DNA of 64,000 nt from Hyposmocoma kahamanoa (GCF_003589595.1 NW_020653726.1:20123191-20187190), one strand, 5' to 3'; positions 1 through 10,654 are shown, counted from the first letter of the stretch. The notes: generated from the sequence alone by a model not told the origin. Made by a program: numbers and translations.

Positions 1-454
1 GGATTTTTCATCAGAGGTAAATACTTGAGCTCAAATTATGCAGAAACCACCTTCTCTGTTGAAATCAGGATATTTCAGTTACAAGCAGCATTTTGGGTAT
101 AAACTAAAATAAAAAAACAGATTTATTTTCCAAGGAACTGGAGTTCCAACTTTGGCATTTTTGGAGACTGCAGATTTATTTATGCGACGATGCTTGACAT
201 CAGCTAGTAATGTCAACTACTGTAAGGTGAAAGATGGAATTGTGAACATGTTACGTAATTGAGACCAATGTATCCCGTTATACTTTTATTTATAGTATAC
301 GTTATACAATTGGATTACAAATTGATTTCCATACTTGTGTTCCCATCAGTACAATTCGTTGCGTTCAATTGAAGTGAACTTCGTTAAGTGCATGCTTTGT
401 TCTCGTAGTAGCAATACAAAGCTAACAACAATTAACACATCGTATCGTATAAAA

Positions 455-690
455 TTCGAAGCTGAGACGTGGGCAATCACAATACGGTTGATCCATCAGT
501 TTAAAGTCGCTCTGCTATCTATGGAACGTGATATGCTCAGAGTTTCTCTGAAAGATAAAATTCGTAGTGAAGTTATTATAAACCAAGGTCATCGAAATAG
601 CTCGTAAAATAAGCAAACTGAAGAAGCAGTGAACTGGCCGTATATTACGTAGAAGCGATGACCAATGGGAGAAATTACCCACTAAACCGA
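455..690 (+). pseudogene. RTE-type LINE 3' fragment, degenerate
   Basis: The reading frame from about 455 to 605 matches, with gaps and substitutions, the C-terminal part of the intact RTE LINE at 46891-49851 (shared words include HQFKVA and the LKDK-R-EV stretch). Similarity continues out of frame to about 690. It has a frameshift, no catalytic region and no start, so it is a dead 3' fragment. Clade assignment rests on the internal comparison with the intact copy. Confidence 0.75.
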
Positions 691-717
691 AAAGCAGTAA
701 TGTAGTAGTTACTAAAC

Positions 718-870
718 ATTTAAGGGATTTATAGACCAAACCCGCCGACTCGACATAGCCCGGCGGGATGTTGTCGGCGGTCTTGTTTCTAGAATCATGT
801 CGTAGGATTAGATTAGAAATAAGGTCGCCGATACCAAGCCGCTGGGCGTTAATAGGTTCGGTCTGTAGCT
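718..870. repeat. Degenerate copy of a small foldback element
   Basis: This stretch resembles 37027-37150: both start near AGACCAAACCCG, contain GTCGGCGG and TTCTAGAA/ATCATGTC blocks and end near TTCGGTCTGTAG. Here the terminal repeat is eroded. No coding capacity is visible. From 870 to 1286 I see no gene or recognisable element. Confidence 0.5.
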
Positions 871-1286
871 ATCTCAAGCAACGGGAAGTGAACATGCCTA
901 CCGGATGAAGTGGCTAGCTGATCCGGGGTTAGAACCTGAACTTAAAAGGTTCCTGTGCACGCACAAATTATAATGCCCTTCTCGTATACCCTAAGGGTCG
1001 GTATATAGGGACGGTAGCCATAATTAAAACTAATGTATAAAGATATGGGGATGTAGACATCTTAAGGCCAATTCGAGCGTCGGAAATTCGGCATTCATAA
1101 CAGCTGCTTTCCCGTGAATATGACGAGGTTAATATAACTGTGCTCCATTGTGAATGTGATTTAAAAATCAATCGTATATAACTATGTAGTACAAAATTAA
1201 ATACATGTATTTTATGGTATCTGATTAACTTATTTTTTCCTATTAGTATAACGAGATCGATTGATCACAGTTATGTACTACAAGAG

Positions 1287-1293
1287 TATAAAA
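1287..1293 (+). promoter_or_regulatory. TATA box of repeat-tailed cystatin-like gene
   Basis: TATAAAA lies 41 bp upstream of the ATG at 1334, so the 5' UTR should be very short. The paralogue at 54533 has the same box at a comparable distance, which supports a real core promoter. Confidence 0.55.
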
Positions 1294-1333
1294 TGAAGCA
1301 CGAACGGCGTTTTACTATGTTATTGCAGCGGCC

Positions 1334-2641
1334 ATGGGGCAGATAAAATTTCTTTTAGGCGTTCCGTTTATATACTTTGTTGGTATCGTGACAAGTGTAA
1401 GTAATTTCGATTTACTTGGTGTTCAGTGGAAATATATATCGGTAAGTTAATTTTTATTGATGTTTCCCATTAACCATGATATTTACTAGAACTGTTAGGC
1501 ATTACTGCCAGAGCGACCAAAATTTTGAATGATAACTGTTGTCAATGTTTTGTTGTTTCAGCATCCAGAATCTAAATCTGATGATTACAAGCCCGCAAAT
1601 ACTTCAAGTGAAGATGTAGTACGTGCTGCTAAAGCTGCTCTAAATAGTTTTAAGCGACATGCAGTTGGTGAACTCGATAATTTTGGATTAGGTCAGGTAC
1701 TTGAAGCTGAAGTACAGGAGATTGCCGGATTAAATGTAAAAGTAAAATTTTATGCCCGCAATTCAGACGCGCTCCTATACTTTTGTGAGGCATTGGTTTT
1801 TGTAAGTCTAATAAATGAAATTTCTGTAACGCATGTAGATTGTACACAAAACGGTTCCTACGCACAGAACAACACTTTACCCTATTTACACAACCAAACC
1901 CACCCTTTTCCACAGAATGACGCATTCCCATCTCCAAAGAACAACACTCTTCCCCGTCTACAGAGGAACGCTTTCTCGATTTCAGAGAACAACGATTTCC
2001 ATTTTTCACCGAGCGACGCCTCCCCCTATCCACAGAACGACACATTACCCCCTTCACAAAATCATGCCCACCACTTTCCACAGGACGGCGCCTTCCCTTA
2101 TCGACAGTACGAGACATTACCGTCTTCACCAAACCATACTTACCTCTTTCCACAAATTGACTCATTGCACTCTCCACAGAATGACTCATTATCCCTTTTG
2201 AAAAATCATATCCACCACTATCCACAGAACAAAACTTTATTCTCTTCACACAACCAAACCCACCCTTTTCCACAAAATGTCGCATTTCCGCCTCCACAGA
2301 GGAACGGCCTTCCCCGTCCATATAGGAACAAATTGTCATATCCACAGAACTCTGCCTCCCGTTTTCCACAAAATTACGCGTTCCCTTTTCCACAGAGTAA
2401 CGCTTTCCTCTTTCCACAAAACAACGGCTTTCCCTTTCCACAGAACAACGCCTTCCCCTTTTTACTGAATAAGGCCTTCCCTTTTTCACAGAACAACGCC
2501 TGTCCCTTTCCACTGAATAAGGTCATCCCTCTTCCACTGATCAACGCCTTTCCGTTTCCACGTATAATCGCATTCCCCTATCCACTGCACAACCCCTTCA
2601 CCTTTCCAAAGAACTATTTCTCTTTGTTTCCATTTCCATAA
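1334..2641 (+). CDS. Secreted cystatin-like protein with 31 x 8-residue Pro/Asn-rich C-terminal repeats
   Basis: Two exons: 1334-1396 (21 codons, MGQ start, hydrophobic signal peptide) and 1562-2641 (359 codons plus stop), joined across a GT-AG phase-0 intron (GTAAGT donor at 1397; TTTCAG acceptor ending at 1561). The 380-residue product has a linker (22-36), a cystatin-like domain (about 37-116) with AAKAAL near its first helix, QEIAG (73-77) where the cystatin Q-x-V-x-G loop is expected, and C96/C115 in a plausible C-terminal disulfide. Residues 132-380 are 31 tandem 8-mers, typified by PFPQNNAF. Known: cystatins inhibit papain-like proteases in secreted or lumenal compartments. Inferred: the tail makes this a structural, binding or adhesive variant. 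The start is chosen by the signal peptide, the TATA box and the matching paralogue at 54533. An in-frame ATG at 1529 lies in the intron and is not used in this model. Family assignment is by eye. Confidence 0.7.
1892..2638 (+). repeat. In-frame 24-bp tandem repeat array encoding the 8-mer tail
   Basis: About 31 diverged 24-bp units fill the 3' two thirds of the exon; CCACAGAA-type words recur every 24 bp. Units keep the register exactly, with no frameshifts. A weaker higher-order pattern is visible: NHAHHFPQ, NHTYLFPQ and NHIHHYPQ are spaced three units apart, and the 1892-1970 segment is closely repeated at about 2260-2335. The last third is the most homogeneous. Confidence 0.9.
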
Positions 2642-2799
2642 AAAAGAAATTATTTTCCATATACATACATGTTTTTTCTTATCCAAAATGCACGTCTTTT
2701 GATTTTACCTTTTCCATTGCATGATGAAATTATTTTTGAATAATAGGAATATGGCTCGAAATATTTTTAAATATATTTCAATCTGAACACAAGCCAATA

Positions 2800-2805
2800 A
2801 TTAAA
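2800..2805 (+). promoter_or_regulatory. Possible poly(A) signal ATTAAA
   Basis: ATTAAA lies about 160 bp past the stop at 2641. No clearer AATAAA occurs before it. It is a weak candidate only. Confidence 0.25.
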
Positions 2806-2835
2806 TCATTGAATTGTTATTTTTAGAAATAACAA

Positions 2836-2930
2836 TTTAAAGCTCTGAGTGCCTCTGCAACTGTTTTGGACAGGCGTGTAGCTTGCCATCAGGCGCATGA
2901 CTTGTTCGTCCCGTCACTTAATATAATATA
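2836..2930 (+). repeat. Rep1 3' fragment
   Basis: Matches the last 95 bp of the A-tailed interspersed repeat best seen at 22366-22676 (AAAGCTCTGAGTG ... CTTGTTCGTCCCGTCACTT). 5' part absent. Confidence 0.75.
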
Positions 2931-2939
2931 ATATTTCTA

Positions 2940-3230
2940 GGAACAGATTTCTCACAGATAATAAAAAAATTAAGGACCTGCAACAAGCACTCAGAAAAAT
3001 TTATAAGGTCCGCTAGTTCGTTCCGTGGCTTAGTTGTCAAGGCGCCTGGCGCAGTTTGCTGGAAGACGCTGGCTTGTAACTTGCAGCAAGGAATTTTTCC
3101 TTAGTGTTCGGTCTTTGTATTAATCATTATAACAAAGTAATGGCGTAATTTCACAAAAATAATTGAATATCATGGTGGTCAAACATTGTAACATTCAATA
3201 AACGTGAAAATTACAGAACATGCTTACAGA
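2940..3230 (+). mobile_element. SINE3, tRNA-related, diverged
   Basis: Contains TTCCGTGGCTTAGTTG (A-box-like) and a tail GTGTTCGGTCTTTGTATTAAT shared with 21150-21435 and 27812-27990. The B box is damaged. No coding content. From 3231 to 3890 I see no gene. Confidence 0.65.
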
Positions 3231-3889
3231 TATTTCATGGGTAGTTTGCTTAAACTTGAAATAGTAACATTGATTAAACGTCAAACAAATCATTCGTAAG
3301 TCGGATTACCTTGAGAAGAGCGAGTAAGTAACGTTAGGAGTTACTAATTTATTTATTTACGTAGGAACAACTTGAAATAACTTAATGGGAATTAAGGATC
3401 TTTGTCGTCCAAATCCGCAGATAATATAATAAGGCTGGTTGATCTTCCGGGCCATCCGCATGCGTAGAATCCGCAGTGCTCTTTAGTGCGGATATTTACG
3501 GAAGATAGTCGCCTACAATGAGCGCACGGGTGGCTTGTGCAGAGTTCACGCACAGCGTGTCCCATACGGAGCAATCTGCACATGTCCTAACGCCACACGT
3601 GTTACTTTTTGTTACCTTATAGTTTTAAACGTTGCAAATGTCAAGTTTCAACCGGAGTCTTATTACAGAAATACTTATGTAATTGTGACTTTGTAAAGAA
3701 GTCAAGAGAAGTTTATTTTTATTCCACATATTATAGACATACTATCAGTTTTTTATTAAACAAATAATATTCTTCTTATCAAAAATTACATTTCCATATA
3801 TGTATATTAATTAACAATGATACAACATAAGGTACATGGTTCGATGAGGAGTTCGTCTGTTCGACGAGCACTTCGGTTTATCATTCACC

Positions 3890-4106
3890 AAGCAATTACT
3901 GCTGAGCATTACTGCGTTCCGGTTTTGAAGGGTAAGGTTGCTGATGAAATTACAAGCACATGGGACTTGTCAACTATGTCTCAGAGTGTCCCGACACTCT
4001 TTGGGATATAAAGCTCTGAGTGGCACTGCAGCTGTTATGGATAGGCGTGTCACTTAACACCAGGCGAGTGACTTGTTCATCCCGTCACTTGGTACCATAA
4101 AAAAAT
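3890..4106 (+). repeat. Rep1 copy
   Basis: Carries the internal ATTACTGC...GCATTACTGCGTTCCGG block, the CACATGGGACTTGTCAAC block and the 3' CCCGTCACTTGGTACCATAAAAAAA end. The 5' end is replaced by unrelated sequence. Confidence 0.8.
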
Positions 4107-4396
4107 ACATCCCTCTGTTGGGCACGGGTTTCCTCTCAGGCGAAGGTTTAGGCCATAGTCCGCCACACTGGTCCAATGCAGTTTGGGGAACTTCGCACGT
4201 TTTCCAAGGGTTGTGAACGCAGATTATTCATCACGATATTTTCGATAATTCAATATCGTGATGAATAATTTAAAATTGGTAAATTTCGAATTAAATTTTG
4301 CACATAAATTGAGAGAAACTTTGAAGTGCCAGGTCGGAGTCGAACCCACGGTCTCTGCTAGAGAGGCAGTTCAAACCATTAAGCTACCATAGCACG
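4107..4396 (-). repeat. Repeat fragment with tRNA-like head
   Basis: On the minus strand, 4396 to 4329 reads like a tRNA body: GTGCTATGGTAGC at the 5' side, a B box GGTTCGACTCC, and a 3' GGCAC able to pair with the 5' GTGC. The anticodon arm does not fold into a 7-nt loop, so I call a tRNA-derived SINE head or tRNA pseudogene rather than a functional tRNA. Confidence 0.4.
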
Positions 4397-4438
4397 TCGG
4401 CTGCCTTTCTTCCAATGCAAATAGTATAATCTGGTATA

Positions 4439-5045
4439 GCCGCTCACGCGATACATGCAGCGGTAGACGCATACCACACCTAGAGGTGCCGGTGATGATT
4501 TTATACCGATTTATCGGATATCGGAGTTATAACAGGTAAAAGAACTAATATTAATTGCTATTTTGGTAACTACTCTAGCAAACCATAAAGTTTTTAATGC
4601 CTGGGTCTGTCATTTAAAAAAAAGCAACTTCAAAAATACATCACTACAATCGTGTGTGTTATTGTTTGGGCTGGTGATTTCGGTGTTTATTTATTGAAAA
4701 CATACCGTAAGTAGCATTTTTTAAGTTTACCCTGAATATGAATGTTTATAAACTATACTTTAAGGAGTAATTTCATGGTAAACGTTAGAACCACTCAAAC
4801 GGAATATTATCATATTTATCCAAGTACGCCAAAAATTTCATTAGTGCTTTTTAAGTGCAGGATTTGCGGTGTATTACTGCATTTTATTTGAGATGTTTTT
4901 GTTGGTAGTATGGAGGGTATTTATTTAGCAATGCAGAATAATAATTTTTATTTATAAAAACTTGTATTTAAACTGAATGCTTTTCTAATTTGCGAAACCA
5001 AATAGCCGCCATTTTGCGGTAGGAGAAGCGCATCGCGTGAGCGGA
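4439..5045 (+). mobile_element. MITE-B copy 1 (TA target, 607 bp)
   Basis: Terminal inverted repeats CCGCTCACGCGAT.../...ATCGCGTGAGCGG are flanked by TA (4437-4438 and 5046-5047), as expected for the Tc1/mariner superfamily. No transposase ORF. Same family as 13837-14443, 33341-34008 and 50437-51043. The next 650 bp (5048-5700) hold nothing I recognise. Confidence 0.85.
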
Positions 5046-5708
5046 TAGTATTAAATAAAACGTAATTCGCTTGTGATGGTTTATTTCTTCAGTCAAAGTA
5101 CAAAAGTAAAAAGACCACCATACAAAGGGTTCTGCGCTTATTTATACAAATTTCTTCCCGCCAAAACCACCAAACATCATCGAGGAATAGCTGTTTTAGC
5201 GGTATTTGGTATGACCAAAATAATACCAAAAGATGGCAACATATGGCAGATTACAAGCAAAGCCTATAGTTACGATACGGATTATAGCATTAAGAAATAT
5301 TAATTGGCAATACCGATATAAAAGGAAAATGTCATCTGTAATTCAAATTTCTCAACACTAAGAACTTTAACTATAATACTTCATTTTATTGTAAAAAGGT
5401 GTAATAAATTCTATGTTACAGTTTGTAAAAGTGATATATTTCAATAACCATATTTGTCCGAGTATGATACAATATACAATGTAGTATGCAAAAAACGACC
5501 TGGTCATGACTGCAACCTAACAATAGATAAACCTTGCCTCATGATTTACATAATTTATAAGGGATATAAATCGATAAGTACTCTTCTCTAGAGATAGTCT
5601 CTACTGCTGCAATGGTTTTTTTTAAGAAACGCCAAATTTAAGGATAGCGAGATTTTTCTATGACGCGTAATTAGATAGAACTGTCAGTTTTGTCATAAAG
5701 TAAAATTC

Positions 5709-5845
5709 GACTCTATGGCCCTAACTATAAGATTCATAATGGGTTGCTCATTTCCTCGAGAAGTCATGGAGTTCAAATTCGCAGGCGTTGATGTTGTTGT
5801 TGAAGGGGGACCAGTTTGTAATGAGCTGAGGTCCGTATGCTGAGA
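5709..5845 (+). repeat. Left copy of a ~130-bp repeat found inverted at 7195-7330
   Basis: The plus strand here and the reverse complement of 7195-7330 share AGTCAYGGAGTTCAARTTYGCWGGYGTTG and adjoining blocks. Several differences fall at every third base, suggesting descent from a coding segment. The pair brackets the transposase remnant at 6484-6860, but no clean terminal TIR or TSD is seen. The 5850-6480 interval has no gene. Confidence 0.55.
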
Positions 5846-6483
5846 ATTTGATCAAACGATTAGTTCGGCACTAGTCTGCGGTCAGGCTAAGCAGGTCAGG
5901 TCACTCGGTTGGAAGGGGTGTGAGGTTGAAGTACTCGTAAGTTAGTTTTGCCAAATTCCAATTAACATGGCGTCTTCAGGATCGCGGCAGTTTCGTTGTT
6001 CATATGTGATACCTTTTATTTGGGAGACGTGTGCGCAGCGGCGCTCTTAGGGTGCGTTCTTATTATGTCGTAACGTGTCATTTGTCATTGAACCACTGCC
6101 GTGTCTAGCTGTTTTGTCGTGACGATAATTTATCGATCCACGGCAGCCGCCTTGTCGTTTGCATGACAGAATCGTTTGAAGCTGCGGTTACCTGTTGTCA
6201 CGTTTTTGTCGTAACGTTTTATTTATCGTCGGACAACCGTCGTTCTAGCTCTTCCCACAATGGGAAATCTGTCATCGTAATGTCAAAAAAATTTTGACGA
6301 CAATGATTCAAATTTTTGTTGTATTACAAAAAAGTAAGGTTTGGCAATTATGAATGAAAAATTATATCGATAAATGTCCACCACGACCACAGTTACAGAT
6401 GTCGATTCTTTCATCAAAGTTTTAAATAACTTTTTGTCATAATGGTGGGTCTATTTCGTTAATCACTTCAAGAATTTTGAGTT

Positions 6484-6860
6484 TTATGGCTGCAATTGAT
6501 TTAATTGGCTTCGTATAGACTCTGTCTTTAACATAACCCTATAAAAATAATCCAGCGGTGTTAAATCACATGATCGAGCTGGCCATTTAACGGCTGAATT
6601 TCGTGAAATTAAGCGATCGGGAAATTTAGTTTGCAATAAAATAATTGTTTTATGGCTGCGTGACTTGTGGCACCGTCTTGTTGTAACCACATGTCAGTGA
6701 TATCCATATCATCAATAATAGGCCAAAATTTAGTTGTTAACATCTCTCTATAGCGTAATCTATTGATAGTAACCGTATTTCCGGTTGAATTTTCTAAAAA
6801 AAACGGCCCAGTGCCAACGGCCGATTTATGTGGACGAGCTCCCGAATGGGGCATGCCCGG
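6484..6860 (-). pseudogene. Tc1/mariner (IS630-like) transposase remnant
   Basis: Two overlapping minus-strand frames together resemble the catalytic C-terminal half of an IS630/Tc1-mariner transposase: a GNTVT-N-RYREML segment, WLQQDGATSHA with the second catalytic Asp, and downstream SCDLTPLDYF, where this family has a third acidic residue before the LWG-type motif. A frameshift near 6609-6690 splits it, and the region before the first frame appears deleted. The N-terminal DNA-binding domain is missing. It is a dead transposon. Confidence 0.65.
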
Positions 6861-7135
6861 GCGGCCGTGATCCGACGCGCGTTGCGGGGTGCATTCCGAT
6901 TTGTATGAAGAGTATAGGCCGCACGCATTTTCTTACTTAACTTACCCACCAGCGGCGGATCCACACAGGCTGTCACGGGCGAGCACGAGCTCGTTCGGGT
7001 GGCCGTCTTTTCACGGCGCGTTTTCTAGAAACCATGGGAAGCCGCCTTTACGGTATTGCGGCGCCCTTATAGTGATCGATACCGGTATATTGTGCGACGA
7101 TCTCGTTCATTAGTGGTTGTGGGGGGTGGCCCCTG
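6835..7135. other. GC/CpG-rich island of unknown origin
   Basis: This ~300 bp is markedly richer in CpG than its AT-rich flanks. It contains only short open frames that I cannot assign. It may be part of the same transposon remnant or an unrelated insertion. Confidence 0.35.
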
Positions 7136-7140
7136 ACCTG

Positions 7141-7190
7141 TGTAATTGCGGCGTATAATCACTCAACTCTGATTATACACAGCAATTACA
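7141..7190. repeat. 50-nt hairpin
   Basis: TGTAATTGC-GGC-GTATAATCA pairs with TGATTATAC-ACA-GCAATTACA: 18 of 21 positions pair, with an 8-nt loop (7162-7169). Confidence 0.75.
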
Positions 7191-7194
7191 GAAT

Positions 7195-7330
7195 TACGCT
7201 GTCAAATAATCACAAACTGGCCACCCCCTTCGCAACTGTACCAACACCAGCAAACTTGAACTCCGTGACTTTACGAGAAAATGTGCGTTCCATTGTGAAC
7301 TTTATATATATAGAGTCACATTTCACTTTG
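7195..7330 (-). repeat. Right, inverted copy of the 5709-5845 repeat
   Basis: The reverse complement aligns over about 130 bp with 5709-5845. It lies directly beside the hairpin at 7141-7190. Confidence 0.55.
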
Positions 7331-7429
7331 TAATTGTGGTTCTAAACTGACAATTTCCTTCTAATCACGTGTCATAGAAATCACAAAACTTCCCTTTCTT
7401 TAATTCTTGAAGTTTATTATTAAAGAAAA

Positions 7430-7675
7430 TTGCAACCATAGACGATATCTTTAAAGAAATGTGCTTATCCGGTTATGGCTACATTGAAGTCTACGTGTTA
7501 CATGAAAATGTATGGAAAGACGACATGGGTCTAGATTCCTCACAAATTTGATTCAAAGTGTATTATTCCATAGCATTTAAGTTTATTTGTAAAGAGCAAT
7601 CTCTGGAGTTTCTTGCTCGTTCTTCTCAGGGAAGTCAGTACAGTGAACAAGCAGTAGCTAAAATGGTGTTTGGGT
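7430..7675 (+). pseudogene. Jockey-type LINE 3' fragment
   Basis: Matches in opposite orientation the 3' part of the LINE at 52388-53190, sharing GAAAGACGACATGG, the TATTCCATAGCATTT block and the GCTCGTTCTTCTCAGGGAAGTCAG block. No intact frame. From 7676 to 8254 I see no gene. Confidence 0.65.
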
Positions 7676-8254
7676 AAAAAATGTCATAACATGAGTTCAT
7701 AACCGTCTGTTTTTTTAGTTGTGAATTCAAAAATTACAATCGATTTCTTTGCTCGTGTTTTAAGACATTAAATCTGAAAGATTTCTTAGTTGGAAAGTAA
7801 TTCTAACTGGGTAGAATCCCAGTTATTAGGAGCCATTACAAGTCATTCGTTTTTACGGTTATTTTTTTAATTTCCACTTCAATAATTACGACTTTAATCC
7901 ACTTTTGAAATGTTTTAGTAGCAGAATAGCTTCTGAAATAGTTTATCTAAGGAAGTATTGTCACTATACATTTTTCTGCCGCCAAGCTGTAATGTGAGCT
8001 GCAATGTGACATTACTGGCACAAGAAATTTGTCGAATTTATGTCGTAAGGCCAGCGCAAACCTGCGGACTGGAATGCAGAGGACATAAAATTTAGCAACG
8101 TATGTAAATATTAACGCATAGTAATTAAAATAAGGTATAAATTGCAATGCTATTAAGACCTACCCCGGAACATCGCGGCGTATTTCACTCTGCGTGTGCG
8201 CTGGCTTTTGTGGTCACAAGCGCAGTCGCAGTGCCTCTCTCACATCTTTACGAT

Positions 8255-8345
8255 GAAAGTTTTGAGTGACACTGCAATTGTTACTGGTCGTTAAATGTCA
8301 CTTACCACCGACCGGACGACTTATTCTTCCAGTGCCTTAATATCA
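8255..8345 (+). repeat. Rep1 3' fragment
   Basis: Diverged copy of the terminal ~90 bp of Rep1, ending at AATATCATGAAT and fused directly to a SINE2 body. Confidence 0.6.
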
Positions 8346-8500
8346 TGAATCTCGGGCCGGGAGAAATATTTGTATGGCTTACATTTATTTGTCTCGTGAG
8401 TTTGGGTGTAATTTGTGGTTGTCTGTGTGTGTCTGTGGCACCCGCGATACAGGGTTTCCCTAGTGCGGGGCTATGAGTGTGTGCGTGTTATTATTATTGT
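8346..8500 (+). mobile_element. SINE2 body, tRNA head missing
   Basis: From GGGCCGGGAGAAATATTTG to GTGCGGGGCTATGAGTGTG it matches the full copy at 35068-35290. The A and B boxes are lost at the junction with Rep1. From 8501 to 8940 no gene is seen. Confidence 0.8.
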
Positions 8501-8939
8501 TTTTATAAATAATTTGTTTGTATTGCTTTTTAATATAATATTCTGTACAGTAATTAAAAAAAAAAACTATATAGTTCTTCAACAAACTGACAACGGAATT
8601 GCAAAAGACGTAATTCACGACAGCCGACCCACTCAATACATAAAAAATATACCTACGCATAAAGTGCTCATTTCGGAAGAAACTTCGAAACGACCAAAAT
8701 TCTTGGGTCATTGGCTATAATGTCCTCATATTCCTTTAGCGTATTGCTTCAATTATTTTAACATTATCCGATACGACGAAGACATCGATATGAGGACATT
8801 TATTTTGACTGACGAAAGAAAATATCGTGTGAAATCTTGCAATTCGGAGGTTCGATAAAGTGTAAAATATATCAAAGTCAAATCGTCTTTAGTTAATTTG
8901 TAAGAAATTACACTTGAAATCGTTATACTGACTAAATAA

Positions 8940-9400
8940 ACTCTACTGCTCATTCGTAATGCAGATTCCCCTGAGAAAAACGAGCAACAAACTCTAGTTG
9001 TTGCTTTTAGTAAATATTTATTTTAAACATCTTAAATCTCTGCAAGAGCTAAAGTTCACTGCACTGGTTTTCGTCATTCACGTACGCAGAAGCTGTTGTA
9101 TAATAATAACCTTTAGAACAAAGTTGTTGTTGTTGTTGTTGTATAATAATAACCTTTAAAACAATGGCAAATTTTTAATATTACTCTGAATATTTTCATA
9201 GAAGCGTATACAGTGACTCTTGCATGAATTTGTTGATGAAGACAACTGTCAAGAACAGCTAGTTTATTTTTATTCCTCGTATTATATCTGTCAGTATAAT
9301 AAATTACATTTTCATAAATGTATTGTAACGCTATGGTAAGAATGTTAATCTCTTTAAACTTATCTCTCAAAGACACTCTGGGGTTCAGATTGTAAATTGC
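8940..9400 (-). pseudogene. Jockey-type LINE C-terminal/3' fragment
   Basis: The minus-strand frame from 9376 reads SLRDKFKEIN, QYIYENVIYY and YNTRNKNKLA, typical of the C-terminal end of Jockey-clade ORF2 proteins. The 3' side includes a GTT/AAC microsatellite (9121-9141) and a short duplicated TGTATAATAATAACCTTT segment. Only the tail of the protein remains. Confidence 0.65.
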
Positions 9401-9514
9401 CCCAATCGCACGTATCTGCAGGACAAATATTCTATTAACATCGGCGGCATTACCTCAAATCAAAATGCTGTATGACATTAAACTGTGAAAGTAGGTGAAG
9501 TAAATAACTCTAGC

Positions 9515-9655
9515 GGTTTCGACGTCTGAAAGTCTGTCGACTTCGAAAGCGAACTAACGTCGTCAAACGATTCAGTGTTTACAGGTAGGTGCCCTCTTCG
9601 GTGAGTAAACGAAGGAGACCATTTGACCTGGTGTAAATGCGCAACAATGTACATT
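9515..9655 (+). repeat. Unclassified interspersed repeat (also at 25745-25910)
   Basis: Shares GTCGACTTCGAAAGCGAACTAA, GATTCAGTGTTTACA and CGAAGGAGACCAT-type blocks with 25745-25910. No coding signal. From 9656 to 10654 I see no gene. Confidence 0.55.
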
Positions 9656-10654
9656 AATACAATGATGCAGCAGACAAATAGTCTTTCAGTGGAAATTATG
9701 GTAAGCTGCTACTTATTTGAGCAATAAATTGGGGAAAAAGTGACAAATTTTCCCAGCGTAGCATTTATGACAAATCTTTTTATCGACGTGGACTTTTACA
9801 CGCAAGTGAGTGATGGTGATTTCGCAAGGTAACGATTCGTAATAATCGTAAAATCCAAAAAACGGGCAAACTCCGTCGAAAGTCCAGGCTATTACAGAGG
9901 AGCATAAATTGTGGCAATGTATTGTTATTACTTACAGCCTAACGCCGCCGGCCCTGGGCAGAGGGAAAGATGTGAAGGCACGAAAGCACTTAGCCCGTAA
10001 TTTAAATATATTATTATAGCAGTATGTTGTTCGCATTTAATTATTTAAAGCAAAAAGAGGTACGTGACTATAATAAAATATGAAAAAAAAAAATGTCCGA
10101 AAGGGGAATGAATATTAAATCACCAACAGTGGTTTTTTATTATTGTTATACAAGGTGCTATGTATATGGATCGAAAAACTTTTTGGCGATTATAGGGGGG
10201 TTATTTAACTAGCTTTTACTCGCATTACATGAAATCATTTACATTACGTGATAATCTTTTTTGTATTTTTTTTTGATGATTCTTCTTTGAAGAAAATATT
10301 CCATCTTTAAGGGTGGCAAACTAGAGGATGTATCCGGTTTCGCGCACTTTCCGGTAACCGATTTCAATAAAAGTAGGCAAATATTATATGTAACTTTACA
10401 AACCTTTGAGGTCGGTTTTTATAGCTAATTTAACAAAGGCTAATTTTCATTTTTGCTTTATTTTTTAATCGTTTAAATACACGAATCTTTTTGTCTTATG
10501 CCCTCACGTATGCTTAGAGGTGGAAGGTTGAGAGCCTGCTGCTCTATTACACAGGATAATCCCAATATGGACGCCAGACTTTTACAAATGAAATTATATT
10601 CGATGATATGTGAGGACCATAGGTCTATAAGTATAAGTTTCTTTTGTGAAAGAT

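Noticed and set aside
1917..2468. Two further plus-strand repeat frames inside the first gene
   Set aside because: Shadows of the same 24-bp periodicity; start codons arise from a repeated AATGA-type word.
1650..2513. 287-codon antisense open frame (C/R/S/V-rich repeats)
   Set aside because: Mirror image of the 24-bp coding repeat; no promoter, splice or signal features, and the sense frame has signal peptide, intron and paralogue support.
4329..4396. Functional tRNA gene
   Set aside because: B box and acceptor pairing look right, but the anticodon arm does not form a 7-nt loop and it lies within repeat sequence.
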